Shown here: positions 47,763 to 56,256 of the stretch, piece after piece
Layout of the letters: every line of letters begins with the position of its first letter
How positions within the stretch are numbered: position 1 is the first letter of the stretch
Assembly (NCBI GenBank): GCA_023409995.1
Contig: JAEYQN010000024.1
Coordinates: 1-64,000, forward strand
DNA from: Cyanobacteria bacterium OH_CBB_238
GTDB taxonomy: Bacteria; Cyanobacteriota; Vampirovibrionia; Gastranaerophilales; Gastranaerophilaceae
DNA: 64,000 nt
Direction of reading: 5' to 3'
The notes under the pieces: model-generated
What the model was told of the DNA's origin: nothing
The model's input: only the letters and a program-made list of their open reading frames with translations
Databases searched by the model: none
Program-made: the position numbers and the translations under genes

Positions 47763-48842
47763 ATGAAGGTTGTTTTAAATTACGCAGAACAAAAAGCGTT
47801 AAATAATGCTAAGAACATGTTTAAAAGTACGGCAAAGTTTTTAGACCAGCCAGCCTTAGTCAAAAAACTACATCAAGTTTTTCCTCTGGCCCTTGCTTCC
47901 GGTGCAGTTGCATACGGTTTGTATGATACTCATATGGCTCCTGATACTGAAAAAAAAGACTCATTTATAAAAAATACTTGCGTCTTATCAGCAACTGTTC
48001 TTTCTGCTCTGGTTGCGACAAGAGGACTAAAAATAGGTAACAAACAAATTTTTGAGGGTTTAATAGAACTACCGCATTTACATTTAAATGAGATTAACTC
48101 AACAATAGAAAAAATTTCTGATACTGCAGTTTTATCGCTTGTTAAAAAGGCAAAAAATGGTGAGATATTAAGTGTAAATCAAATAACTAAACTATCTACA
48201 TACTTGGACAAAAGTTATCCTGACCAAAAATTGATTGATACAATTGTTCCACCGCCTCATTTACACAAACCTTTTTCGGAACTTAAGCAGTTATCGTTAT
48301 TAGGGCTTTTTCCTGTTTTGGGTGGAATCGTTGGGGGTATAGGTGCAGATAAACTGATTTCGCCTGATTGGAAAAAAAATATTCCTAATAAAATTAAAGA
48401 AGGTACCTATCAATATTTAAACAATATTTTTCTGTGTAATGTTGGTGCAGGTGCTGCCTTAATGCTTATGAATAAATACAATGTGAAATCTAAACCAGTA
48501 AGATTCTTTGGCATGCTCGGTGGAGTTATTGGTGTTGGATTAGTTGCAGGAAGTGCTATATCTAATTTTGTAAGTAAAAACTTTCTAACGCCACTCTTCG
48601 CTAAAAAAAATAATGAAGTAGTTGAAGAGCAATCTTTTGCGGACAGGTTTAAAAATTTAAACGAAGAGAGACATCCTGAGGCTGTTGATTTGTGTTTGCA
48701 CGTTGATGACTTAGCTTCTGTGGGCTTTTTAAACGGAATAAAATGGGTCGCACCAGTTTTACCATTGTTCTATTCGGTTTCTGGGTATAGGGCTGGTGTT
48801 GGGTATAGGAACCATTCTCATTCACATTCAACGAACAGCTAA
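47763..48842 (+). CDS. Lineage-type multi-helix membrane protein of unknown function
   Basis: A 359-residue protein. Hydrophobic, Gly-rich segments lie at about residues 38-55, 70-85, 190-212, 235-253 and 260-285 (for example GLFPVLGGIVGGIGAD and GMLGGVIGVGLVAGSAI). A soluble, charged C-terminal part ends in a His-rich tail (HSHSHS). I do not recognise the function; it resembles hypothetical membrane proteins I connect with Gastranaerophilales. I chose the ATG after AAAGAGG; an in-frame ATG 16 codons earlier lacks such a site. Its stop codon shares bases with the convergent gene's stop. Confidence 0.65.
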   Translation: MKVVLNYAEQKALNNAKNMFKSTAKFLDQPALVKKLHQVFPLALASGAVAYGLYDTHMAPDTEKKDSFIKNTCVLSATVLSALVATRGLKIGNKQIFEGLIELPHLHLNEINSTIEKISDTAVLSLVKKAKNGEILSVNQITKLSTYLDKSYPDQKLIDTIVPPPHLHKPFSELKQLSLLGLFPVLGGIVGGIGADKLISPDWKKNIPNKIKEGTYQYLNNIFLCNVGAGAALMLMNKYNVKSKPVRFFGMLGGVIGVGLVAGSAISNFVSKNFLTPLFAKKNNEVVEEQSFADRFKNLNEERHPEAVDLCLHVDDLASVGFLNGIKWVAPVLPLFYSVSGYRAGVGYRNHSHSHSTNS

Positions 48843-49564
48843 AATATTTTTGATACTTCGATTATGAATCCTGAATCTCCCACTTTTGGACTATTAGGGA
48901 TTTGATACCCGAAAAATATTACATTGTTTTTTGGTAATTTGTAGCTACCACCAGCTATTAAAAAACCAGCATAGTGTTCATCTCCAGAAAACCAATCTGC
49001 AACAGCTTCAAATTTTTTAGTAATTGGTTGTTCAATTGCACCTATAAAACAAACAGTATCATTACCGAAGATTAGCCTTGAACCAGAACTAAACCCTCCA
49101 GTAATACGTGTTTTTATCTTTGGCACCCTACCACTAAGAGCCGCATATGTCCAATTGCCTGCACCTAATCCTTGCATTGAAGCCAAAACTTCATTTCCAA
49201 TTATAAGCTTGAGCTCTTGGTTTGGGAATTTACTGTCAAGTTTTGGAATTGGTATCGCAGACTTAAATCCTACGCCTAATGAAATATTATCACTTGTTGG
49301 TGTGCTTACATTGAATAATGTTGCAGTTAGTTCGGTATTGTGCCCCACTCCAACAGCCATATACTCAGTACCCCACCAATATGAATTATTTTTGTAGGGT
49401 CTGAACTGAGATTCTTGCTGTAGAAATATCTTTCCCTTTGGTGTTACATCTGCGCTTGGAACGTTAAATACTGTTTGTTGAGAGTTTGATGGTTGAGCTA
49501 GACCTAAGGAGTAAACAAAAATAAAAATTGTATAAATTATGTTTTTATTGATTTTATTGTACAT
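48839..49564 (-). CDS. Exported beta-barrel-like outer membrane protein
   Basis: A 241-residue protein. The N-terminus has a signal peptide of about 29 residues (cleavage near SNSQQ). The mature part is beta-rich with repeated aromatic/Gly patterns (WWGTEYMAVGVGHNTELTAT, GNWTYAALSG, HYAGFLIAGGSYKLP) and ends in a short strand closing with Phe (VSKIF), as outer membrane barrels often do. The function is unknown. It converges on the preceding gene with a four-base overlap of stops. Confidence 0.7.
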   Translation of the reverse strand: MYNKINKNIIYTIFIFVYSLGLAQPSNSQQTVFNVPSADVTPKGKIFLQQESQFRPYKNNSYWWGTEYMAVGVGHNTELTATLFNVSTPTSDNISLGVGFKSAIPIPKLDSKFPNQELKLIIGNEVLASMQGLGAGNWTYAALSGRVPKIKTRITGGFSSGSRLIFGNDTVCFIGAIEQPITKKFEAVADWFSGDEHYAGFLIAGGSYKLPKNNVIFFGYQIPNSPKVGDSGFIIEVSKIF

Positions 49565-49698
49565 TACTTATAAAAAATACTAATAAACATTTTCTATAAT
49601 AGCATTAATCTTATTACTTTTTGTATATAAATATTTATTTGTTTGATTAAGGCACATTTGTTATAATATCAATAATTATACATTTGGGAGAGTATATT

Positions 49699-49971
49699 AT
49701 GGAACAAATTACTAAATTAAAAGTTACTCAGCATAGAGTTAAGATAATGTTCAGTTTAATGGCTTTATTTTTTTTACTTTCAGGACTATTGTTGGGACAA
49801 TTTAACAATATTTTTAACTTTGGCTTGGATTCTCAACAAGTAAAAATACTTACAATTGGTATGTGTGCAGTTGGTGTGTATGATTTAGTTATTCTATTGC
49901 CATTGCACCTTCATATATTAAAAAAACGAGAAAAAGAGATTCTAGCTTCTTTAGACAATATGGAAAAGTAA
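49699..49971 (+). CDS. Small two-helix membrane protein
   Basis: A 90-residue protein with two membrane helices (about 17-35 and 47-70) and a charged C-terminal helix (KKREKEILASLDNMEK). GGGAG lies eight bases before the ATG; a start five codons earlier is less likely. The MarC gene begins at the base after its stop, so it may be an accessory subunit or simply co-expressed. No family is recognised. Confidence 0.65.
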   Translation: MEQITKLKVTQHRVKIMFSLMALFFLLSGLLLGQFNNIFNFGLDSQQVKILTIGMCAVGVYDLVILLPLHLHILKKREKEILASLDNMEK

Positions 49972-50616
49972 ATGGACCCAATATTTTTTCAAAAACTAAT
50001 GTATTTTGGAGTGGTATTTATGGGATTCTTTTCTATAATGAATCCGGTGGCAGCTATTTCTATTTTTCTTACATTGACTGCGCAAGATACAGAAATTGTT
50101 GCTAAAAAATCAGCATCTCAAGCCACTCTGACAGCCTTTATCGTTGTGGTTGTATTTTCGTTTATAGGCCATTATTTATTGGAGTTGTTTGGTGTAAGCT
50201 TCACTGCTCTCAGGCTTACGGGTGGCGTTTTAGTTGGCTTAATTGGATATGATATGCTCCAGGGGAAGCATTCTGCTGTTAGTAATCCTCAAAAAGAAAC
50301 TATAATTAAAACAATAGAACAAGAAGCCTCTTATGCTGTAACGCCTTTGGGTGTACCCTTGTTGGCCGGACCGGGGGTGATTATTACTGCAATGAATTTT
50401 TCGTCAGGTGGACTTATTAATTTGTTAATAACAGTGTCTTCTTTTGGACTCTTGTGTGTAATAACTTACTATGTTTTAGTTTCGGGGAAACAAATTAAGA
50501 AAATTTTAGGAGCAAGCGCTCTAAAGGTAATCACTAGAATGATGGGTTTGATACTTGCTGTTATCGGAATGCAAATGCTTATTGAAGGAATTTATAGCGC
50601 AATTAAAGAGTTTTAA
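49972..50616 (+). CDS. marC: MarC-family inner membrane protein (NAAT type)
   Basis: A 214-residue protein with six predicted membrane helices. FFSIMNPVAAISIFLTLT, LRLTGGVLVGLIGYDMLQG and PLGVPLLAGPGVIITAM are the typical MarC motifs. Despite early links to antibiotic resistance, the substrate of this family is not settled; some members are called NAAT transporters. It is coupled to the small membrane protein before it. Confidence 0.9.
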   Translation: MDPIFFQKLMYFGVVFMGFFSIMNPVAAISIFLTLTAQDTEIVAKKSASQATLTAFIVVVVFSFIGHYLLELFGVSFTALRLTGGVLVGLIGYDMLQGKHSAVSNPQKETIIKTIEQEASYAVTPLGVPLLAGPGVIITAMNFSSGGLINLLITVSSFGLLCVITYYVLVSGKQIKKILGASALKVITRMMGLILAVIGMQMLIEGIYSAIKEF

Positions 50617-50630
50617 ATATTAATTTGCTT

Positions 50631-51062
50631 TTAATTATGAAAAGTCTTCTTCTGATTTGCCATTGATATTTTGCACATCACTCCTGTTACTATTCCTCTA
50701 ATGCCTTCTTGAGATGTAGGTGATGTCAAAATATAGTCATCATCCCATTCTTTGTTTTTTATCGCAATTGCAATTCTTTTATCACTATTTACTTGACTGC
50801 CAAAAATGCTTTCAGTGATTGGTTTTGTGAACTGAAATTTATCACAGTAGTTCTCGCCGTCATCTAAAACCTTTATTGTAAGACTTCTGCCTTTTTTACT
50901 GAAATATTTTTTTAGGTTATTTAATGTATCTTGTCCATAAAGAGATGAATGTTCTGGTAGATTCGCAAGTAATAATTTTTCTGCTTCTTTTGTTATGTAG
51001 GGCTTGCACCCAAAATTTGTGTGTGTTTTAGGGTGCTGAACATTTATTTTTTGAATTTTCAT
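50631..51062 (-). CDS. Lineage-type protein with TNFG leader, unknown function
   Basis: A 143-residue soluble protein. The leader MKIQKINVQHPKTHTNFGCK is of the kind found on several proteins here. The body is alpha/beta (SLTIKVLDDGE, RIAIAIKNKEWDDDYIL). There is no signal peptide and no recognised motif. On the reverse strand about 80 bases upstream lies a terminator-like hairpin, which might control its transcription. Confidence 0.65.
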   Translation of the reverse strand: MKIQKINVQHPKTHTNFGCKPYITKEAEKLLLANLPEHSSLYGQDTLNNLKKYFSKKGRSLTIKVLDDGENYCDKFQFTKPITESIFGSQVNSDKRIAIAIKNKEWDDDYILTSPTSQEGIRGIVTGVMCKISMANQKKTFHN

Positions 51063-51142
51063 AGTTTCTCCTTATTTGTATTCAATTTTATAACATTTTT
51101 TTTAATTTAAAATGATTAACTGATATACTTTACAAAAAGAAA

Positions 51143-51162
51143 AGCCTCTTTTTTAAGAGGCT
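51143..51162 (-). terminator. Reverse-strand terminator or attenuator in the 5' region of the TNFG protein gene
   Basis: AGCCTCTT pairs with AAGAGGCT over a four-base loop. On the reverse strand it is followed by a U-rich run. A second hairpin (TTCTACG / CGTAGAA, 51173-51192) and an eight-codon reading frame (51182-51208, reverse strand, MTKILFLR) precede it. It could be an attenuator for the gene beginning at 51062, or the end of a short reverse transcript. Confidence 0.5.
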
Positions 51163-51308
51163 AGTTTGGAAGTTCTACGATTTAACGTAGAAACAAAATC
51201 TTTGTCATTTTTTCTACTTCTTTTTTAAATTTGTTATAATTGGATCACTCTTGTAAATTTTCTTGTTTTATTTGTTAAAACTATCTTTTTTTTGGAAAAT
51301 AGGAACTT

Positions 51309-51417
51309 AAAAGACCTTATTGTTGTTTTGTATATGAATGCATGTGTCTGGTAGTTTGATATTAATAGAGTTGGAAATCTAAAAAGACTATTGATAATGC
51401 ATTTGAGGGTCTTTTCT
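51309..51417 (+). ncRNA. Candidate structured small RNA, rod-like with terminator-like base
   Basis: Three nested pairings are visible: AAAAGACCTT (51309-51318) with the GAGGGTCTTTT segment ending 51415, AATGCAT (51337-51343) with ATGCATT (51397-51403), and GGTAGTTT (51350-51357) with the AGACTATT segment (51385-51392), with G-U pairs. The 3' side ends in a T-rich run. A weak -35/-10 pair (TTGTTA, 17 bases, GAAAAT) would start transcription at about 51307. It lies in a 503-base stretch without genes. It does not match the SRP RNA core; 6S-like architecture is possible but unproven. Confidence 0.35.
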
Positions 51418-51565
51418 TTATCGTATTTTTAAATCTAGTTAACATTATGTGGATAATTATAGGTCGTTAAAGTTCGTATGTCAATGATTATCCTAAAAAT
51501 ACAGAACTAAGAATTCATTTTTAAATTTTGAAAATAACATTAAAATTAGTTTGTGAGGGGGATTG

Positions 51566-52264
51566 ATGCAGAATTTAAAAGAAGCTTTTGGAAATAACCT
51601 AAGAAGGATAAGAAAGAGTAAAAAACTCACACTAGAAAAACTTTCAGAAGCAGTGGATATTTCCCCTCGCCAATTGACCAAAATTGAAAGTGGTGAAACT
51701 TTCTTAACCGCTGAAACGCTCTCTAAAATTAGTGTAGCATTGGGAATTAGTTTAAAATCACTTTTTGATATAGATTACGCTGATAAGTATATGTATTTTC
51801 ATGATGGGAAGTTTATAAAACCCCAGTTGAAAATTATTAAAGATAAAAAAAATGTCAGAGTAAAATCATTATATCCACTCTCGGTTGATTCTATTTCAAT
51901 AAATACTTCTTTAACTTCAAACAGTCTTCACTCTTTCTTATTTAATTTAGTAAAAGAGTTGAAGACTGAAATTTATGCTGAAGTTTTCTTTAAGAAAAAT
52001 AGAGAATCAATTATGAAAATTACTCAAAACAATAAGTTTGAATATGTTTTTTCGAAGTCTGATATGGTTAATTCTGATGCTATTAACTCTTCACTGCCAA
52101 TTAAAGACGATAATTACTATTACATCAACGAAAAGCTACGAATATTCTGTAAAGACAAAAATAAAATCGAATATGTTAAGACGGCAATAGATGCACTAGA
52201 AAATAAAAAATCTTTAGATCAGTTGAAGATAATGATAAAAGGAATGGAACTCTATGAAAGATAA
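51566..52264 (+). CDS. XRE-family transcriptional regulator
   Basis: A 232-residue protein. Residues about 7-62 are a Cro/C1-type helix-turn-helix (NNLRRIRKSKKLTLEKLSEAVDISPRQLTKIESGETFLTAE pattern; only part quoted: LSEAVDISPRQLTKIE). The rest is a charged alpha/beta domain of unknown role. AGGGGG lies just before the ATG, so I rejected the TTG one codon earlier. The gene follows the candidate RNA and ends three bases from the convergent pilin-like gene. Targets are not evident. Confidence 0.85.
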   Translation: MQNLKEAFGNNLRRIRKSKKLTLEKLSEAVDISPRQLTKIESGETFLTAETLSKISVALGISLKSLFDIDYADKYMYFHDGKFIKPQLKIIKDKKNVRVKSLYPLSVDSISINTSLTSNSLHSFLFNLVKELKTEIYAEVFFKKNRESIMKITQNNKFEYVFSKSDMVNSDAINSSLPIKDDNYYYINEKLRIFCKDKNKIEYVKTAIDALENKKSLDQLKIMIKGMELYER

Positions 52265-52267
52265 TGT

Positions 52268-52906
52268 TTATTCTGTTGATAGGATGTAATCAGCTGCGCA
52301 ACTTAATCCAGTGCTGCTTTTACTGCAAGTGTTTGCAGAAGTACTCCCGGGAATCCCTAGGGGAATTAGTTTATCTTCCAAAACACTGATGTCAAATATG
52401 TCCATACCGTATTTGTTTGGCTTTTTGAATCCATTTATGTCTACTGTTATTGCTGCGCAACGAGTATGGTTTGTCATATTTTCATTACATGGAGCACTTG
52501 TTAAATTGAATCTCATTAATGTGCCATCGATTAGAATCATTGCCGGGTAGTCAACACTTGTAACCGCAGTGCCATTTAAATAGTACCAAGAGCCTGAATT
52601 ATGCCAACAATTACCTTGCGCTAGAGTAGTACAAGTTTTCATTACTTTCATTTGAGAAGAAAACGAATTCATTATGCTTGTGCTATCACTGAATGCACTT
52701 GTATAGCTGGTAATGCTTTTAGATTCCATAACTTTTTCAGAAATCCTAACCAATTCCGTATAAGCTTTTTTGCATGATTCTTTATAGTGCTTGTCTCTGG
52801 TATCGTTTATCATTGGTATAATTGTCATTCTAATAACAACTCCCAATATAACCAACGCGAGTAATACTTCAGCTAAGCTGAATCCTGATTTTGTATGTTT
52901 CCTCAT
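52268..52906 (-). CDS. Type IV pilin-like / pseudopilin protein
   Basis: A 212-residue protein. It has a class III leader: a short basic leader (MRKHTKSG) cut before Phe, with Glu at +5 (FSLAEVLLALVILG) and a long hydrophobic helix. The mature part contains cysteines (TCTTLAQGNCW, CSKSSTGLSC). This is the form of pseudopilins of type II secretion or type IV pilus systems, which need the PilD peptidase. I chose the second ATG because GAGGA lies eight bases before it. No other pilus gene is near. Confidence 0.83.
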   Translation of the reverse strand: MRKHTKSGFSLAEVLLALVILGVVIRMTIIPMINDTRDKHYKESCKKAYTELVRISEKVMESKSITSYTSAFSDSTSIMNSFSSQMKVMKTCTTLAQGNCWHNSGSWYYLNGTAVTSVDYPAMILIDGTLMRFNLTSAPCNENMTNHTRCAAITVDINGFKKPNKYGMDIFDISVLEDKLIPLGIPGSTSANTCSKSSTGLSCAADYILSTE

Positions 52907-53013
52907 AATAAAATTCCTCATTAATTATTTAATTATACGATTCTATTTAATCTATATCAATAATTTATTATTTTTTAAATACCCATTTAAGACCCAATAA
53001 CCATTGATATTTC

Positions 53014-53042
53014 TTGACATCAGTAGTAAATAAGACTATCAT
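53014..53042 (+). promoter_or_regulatory. Sigma-70-type promoter of the radical SAM pair
   Basis: A consensus TTGACA at 53014-53019 and TATCAT at 53037-53042, with a 17-base spacer. Transcription would start near 53049, leaving a leader of about 40 bases with a GGAG site before the ATG. Confidence 0.75.
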
Positions 53043-53087
53043 GTTTACTGTATATTTTGGGTATGAATTAATATTGGAGATTAAATA

Positions 53088-54047
53088 ATGGGTTGTGAAG
53101 CATGTACTTTTCCTTTTACTGTTGCTGAAATAGACTGGGATGGCAATGTTTATGGTTGCTGTGCAGGGTATTTTGTTGGTTACGTTTTTGGCAATATTTT
53201 TGAGCAGCCGTTTGATGAAATCTGGAATGGTGAAAAAGCTCAAAAATTTAGGCAACAATTTATTGATCAAGAATACCATATATGTGATTTTAGTCTTTGT
53301 GCAAAAGAGTGGAAAGAATTTACTCCAACTTTGGTTGCTGACTATCCAACAAGGGTCCAATTGAATTATGACGCTACGTGTAATGCTCGTTGTGTGTATT
53401 GTAGAAAAGAACCATGTGCTACAAATGCGAAGCAGTTTGATGAGCATATGGAAGATATTGTTCTTCCAATTCTTAAAAATGCTAAATTGGTTAATGTTAC
53501 AGCTTTAGGAGAAGTTTTTGCGAGTAGTTATTCAAAAAAACTAATAAGAAGAATCACTGAAACATATCCTGATATTAGATTCTATGTATACACTAACGGA
53601 ATTGAGTGTAATGAAAAAAGGTTAAAAGAGTATTGTTTGTTTGATAAAGTTGAGTATTTTGTTCTTTCTTTGCCAGCTCTCACCAAGGCAACATACGATA
53701 AGCAAGTTATTGGTGGTAAATTTGATAATGTAATTAAAAATGTCGAATATCTTGGGAAATTGAGAAAACAAAACAAAGTAAAAGATTTTGTATTAAACTT
53801 CGTTGTGAATTCTTATAATTATAAGGAAATGCCTGGGTTTGTTGAATTCGCAAGAAAAAACAATGCTACTGTTAGCTTTGTAAAACTGAATAAGCATTCA
53901 GGTAATGATTATATATATGACGATATTGCAGTTGCAGAAGAGTTTCACCCAGAGCATAAAGAGTATTTGGAAGTTGTAAAAAATCCAATTTTCAAAGCTC
54001 CGCATGTGAATAAGACGAGTACTTTTACAACTCTGAACTTACAGTAA
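53088..54047 (+). CDS. Radical SAM protein with N-terminal SPASM-type domain, copy 1
   Basis: A 319-residue protein. Residues 3-75 carry a SPASM-type cluster pattern: Cys6, x12, Gly19, x4, Cys24 (plus Cys25), then Cys66 and Cys71. The radical SAM core follows, with CX3CX2C at Cys98/102/105 (CNARCVYC), then VTALGEVFAS and FYVYTNGIEC. In the usual radical SAM-SPASM enzymes the SPASM domain comes after the core, so the order here is reversed. Such enzymes often modify peptides or proteins; the substrate is unknown. It is coupled to the next gene (TAATG). Confidence 0.8.
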   Translation: MGCEACTFPFTVAEIDWDGNVYGCCAGYFVGYVFGNIFEQPFDEIWNGEKAQKFRQQFIDQEYHICDFSLCAKEWKEFTPTLVADYPTRVQLNYDATCNARCVYCRKEPCATNAKQFDEHMEDIVLPILKNAKLVNVTALGEVFASSYSKKLIRRITETYPDIRFYVYTNGIECNEKRLKEYCLFDKVEYFVLSLPALTKATYDKQVIGGKFDNVIKNVEYLGKLRKQNKVKDFVLNFVVNSYNYKEMPGFVEFARKNNATVSFVKLNKHSGNDYIYDDIAVAEEFHPEHKEYLEVVKNPIFKAPHVNKTSTFTTLNLQ

Positions 54048-55039
54048 TGAAGTATTGTATCAAGCCTTTTACATCAATTGAGGTTGATACTCATGGAGAT
54101 GTTTATACTTGCTGTCCAGCATTTCTCAGAAATAATGTTGATGGTACTAATAATAGAATTGGGAACATTCTAGAAAATTCCTTTGATGAAATTTGGTATT
54201 CAGATAAGGCTATAGAATTACGAAAAAAAGTCATGAATGGTGATTATTCTATGTGTGATTTGGATCTTTGTCGGCAGCGTGAGTTGCGGTTTGAACATGA
54301 ATTTTCTCTATCATCAAAACCAGAAGCTCCAATTGACATAACTTTAGCATATGATAAAGAATGTAATTTCTATTGCATAACTTGTAGGGACGAAAAATAT
54401 AAAAATTCTACAGAAATGAAGGAACTACTAAATAGTAGAATTAAAGATACGTTAATGCCACTTCTAAAAAATGCAAAAAAAGTAGCAATGAGTGGTAGTG
54501 GAGAGTTGTTTGCGAGTGAACACAGTCGTTTGTTAGTAAAAGAAATTACATCAAATTATCCATACATTAAGTTTTTAATAATGACTAATGGACTTTTATG
54601 CAATAAGACTAATTGTGATGCTTTAGGACTGGGAAAAAATATTCATGAAATATTTGTTTCATTGCCTGCTATTTCAAAAAAAATATATAATAGTATTATT
54701 AGGGGCGGTAATATTGATATAGTAACAAAAAATATTAAATGGCTTGCTCAATCTCAAAAAGAAGGGTTAATTGGTGCTGTCAAATTGAGTTGCGTGGTAT
54801 CTAGCTTAAATTATAGAGAAATTCCAAACTTGGTGAACTTTGCGAAGAAACTGGGTATTACAATAATTATATCTCAATATTACTCTTGGGGAACAAAGCT
54901 TGGTGAAGATTACGAAAATTTGGCTGTATGGAATTACGAACATAAAAAGCATAAAGACTTTGTGAAAATTTTAAAAAAATACACTAATTATGATGAGTGT
55001 TTCTTACAACCGTTATTTCAAGAGTTAAAAGATAATTAG
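54047..55039 (+). CDS. Radical SAM protein with N-terminal SPASM-type domain, copy 2
   Basis: A 330-residue paralogue of the previous gene. The N-terminal part has Cys4, x12, Gly17, x4, Cys22 (plus Cys23), then Cys70 and Cys75. The core has Cys106/110/113 (CNFYCITC), VAMSGSGELFAS and FLIMTNGLLC. Both proteins lack a recognised third domain. Side by side duplication with the same reversed order suggests that they act together, perhaps as a heterodimer or on two sites. A glycosyl- or lipid-modifying role is as possible as peptide modification. Confidence 0.8.
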   Translation: MKYCIKPFTSIEVDTHGDVYTCCPAFLRNNVDGTNNRIGNILENSFDEIWYSDKAIELRKKVMNGDYSMCDLDLCRQRELRFEHEFSLSSKPEAPIDITLAYDKECNFYCITCRDEKYKNSTEMKELLNSRIKDTLMPLLKNAKKVAMSGSGELFASEHSRLLVKEITSNYPYIKFLIMTNGLLCNKTNCDALGLGKNIHEIFVSLPAISKKIYNSIIRGGNIDIVTKNIKWLAQSQKEGLIGAVKLSCVVSSLNYREIPNLVNFAKKLGITIIISQYYSWGTKLGEDYENLAVWNYEHKKHKDFVKILKKYTNYDECFLQPLFQELKDN

Positions 55040-55113
55040 TATACTCTTGACTATTTGTTGTTCTTTCTTTTAATGTAATAACATAATCTTACTTTAGTAT
55101 TAATGAGAGGACT

Positions 55114-55620
55114 ATGATAAAAAATTTGAATAAATTAGAGGTTAGGATTGTAAGCTATGATGATGCCAATTTAACTCATAAAAAATCTTTTTATGAGTTA
55201 AATTCAGCCTGGATTGAAAAGTTTTTTGAGTTGGAACCAGTTGATATTCAGGTTCTTTCAAATCCTAAGCTCGAAATACTTGACAAAGGTGGATATGTTT
55301 TCTTAGCCTTGCTTGAGGAGACAGTCGTCGGAACAGTTGCATTGAGTCCTACTTGCAAAAATGAGTATGAGTTACATAAATTTGCCGTTTCTGATGAGTT
55401 TCAAGGACTAAAAATCGGTCACCATTTAATGACTTATACGCTAGATTTTGCAAATAAATTAAATGCAAAAAATATTTACTTAATTTGCAATACATCATTG
55501 CTTCCTGCGTTAAATTTGTATAGAAAATTTGGCTTCAAAGATAGTGATATTCATTTGAACTCAAAATATGAGCGTGGTGATATAAGTTTAGAATTAAATT
55601 TAGATAGTTATAACAGTTAG
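55114..55620 (+). CDS. GNAT-family N-acetyltransferase
   Basis: A 168-residue GNAT protein. GYVFLALLEETVVGTVAL is strand beta2-beta4, HKFAVSDEFQGLKIGHHLM the acetyl-CoA segment (Q-x2-Gly pattern with a His where Gly/Ala is common), and LYRKFGFKDSD the end of the fold. The substrate is unknown. It follows the radical SAM pair by 74 bases, so it may or may not share their transcript. Confidence 0.82.
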   Translation: MIKNLNKLEVRIVSYDDANLTHKKSFYELNSAWIEKFFELEPVDIQVLSNPKLEILDKGGYVFLALLEETVVGTVALSPTCKNEYELHKFAVSDEFQGLKIGHHLMTYTLDFANKLNAKNIYLICNTSLLPALNLYRKFGFKDSDIHLNSKYERGDISLELNLDSYNS

Positions 55621-55637
55621 TTTATGGAATATTTATA

Positions 55638-56255
55638 ATGAAAAAAATAATATGTTATGGAGATTCAAATACTTTTGGGTATAATCCTAAAGATTCCTCA
55701 AGGTATAGTTCAGATATCAGATGGACTGGCTTATTGTCTGATAAGCTTGGTGTTGAATTTTGTGTTGTTGAAGAAGGGTGCAATAATAGGACTGGATTTG
55801 TTCCTAGTGCAGACGGATTAGTGCAAAGTGGTAGGGACTATTTGAAAACATGTTTAGATAAACATAAAGATGCAGATGTTTTTATTTTGGCCTTAGGTAC
55901 TAATGACCTTCAAAAGTTTTATGAGATTGATGAAAGTACTGTGGTTGGTTCTTTATCTTATATTTTTTCATCAGTGCAAGAATCTTATTCAAATATAAGG
56001 ATTATATTATTACCGCCGGTTGTACTTGATGGAGAAGTTTTGAAACATCAATTTAGTTACCAATTTGATGAATCATCAATATCTAAGTCAAAGTGGATTC
56101 AAGATGTATTTAAAACATTTTCAGATAGCCAAAAGTGTGAATTGCTTGATATAAATGCGTACGTAAAGCCATCTGTTTTAGATGGATTGCACTTTAGTGA
56201 AGATTCACATAGGGTTATTGCTGAAAAAATTGCAGACTTGGTGCTAAATAGTTAA
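55638..56255 (+). CDS. SGNH/GDSL-family hydrolase
   Basis: A 205-residue protein. Block I is CYGDSNTFGY with the Ser nucleophile, block III is LALGTNDLQKF with the Asn, and block V is GLHFSEDSHRVIAEK with the Asp/His pair. The set resembles arylesterase/lipase-like SGNH hydrolases that act on esters. There is no signal peptide. It follows the GNAT gene by 17 bases on the same strand, suggesting co-expression. Confidence 0.88.
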   Translation: MKKIICYGDSNTFGYNPKDSSRYSSDIRWTGLLSDKLGVEFCVVEEGCNNRTGFVPSADGLVQSGRDYLKTCLDKHKDADVFILALGTNDLQKFYEIDESTVVGSLSYIFSSVQESYSNIRIILLPPVVLDGEVLKHQFSYQFDESSISKSKWIQDVFKTFSDSQKCELLDINAYVKPSVLDGLHFSEDSHRVIAEKIADLVLNS

Positions 56256-56256
56256 A

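Noticed and set aside
51309..51417. SRP (4.5S) RNA as the identity of the candidate RNA
   Set aside because: The conserved apical loop with the GGAAGCAGC-type core is absent.
53041..53088. A 15-codon frame directly upstream of the first radical SAM gene that could be a RiPP precursor
   Set aside because: Its ATG overlaps the -10 element of a consensus promoter, so the transcript would begin inside it; it also has no ribosome site.
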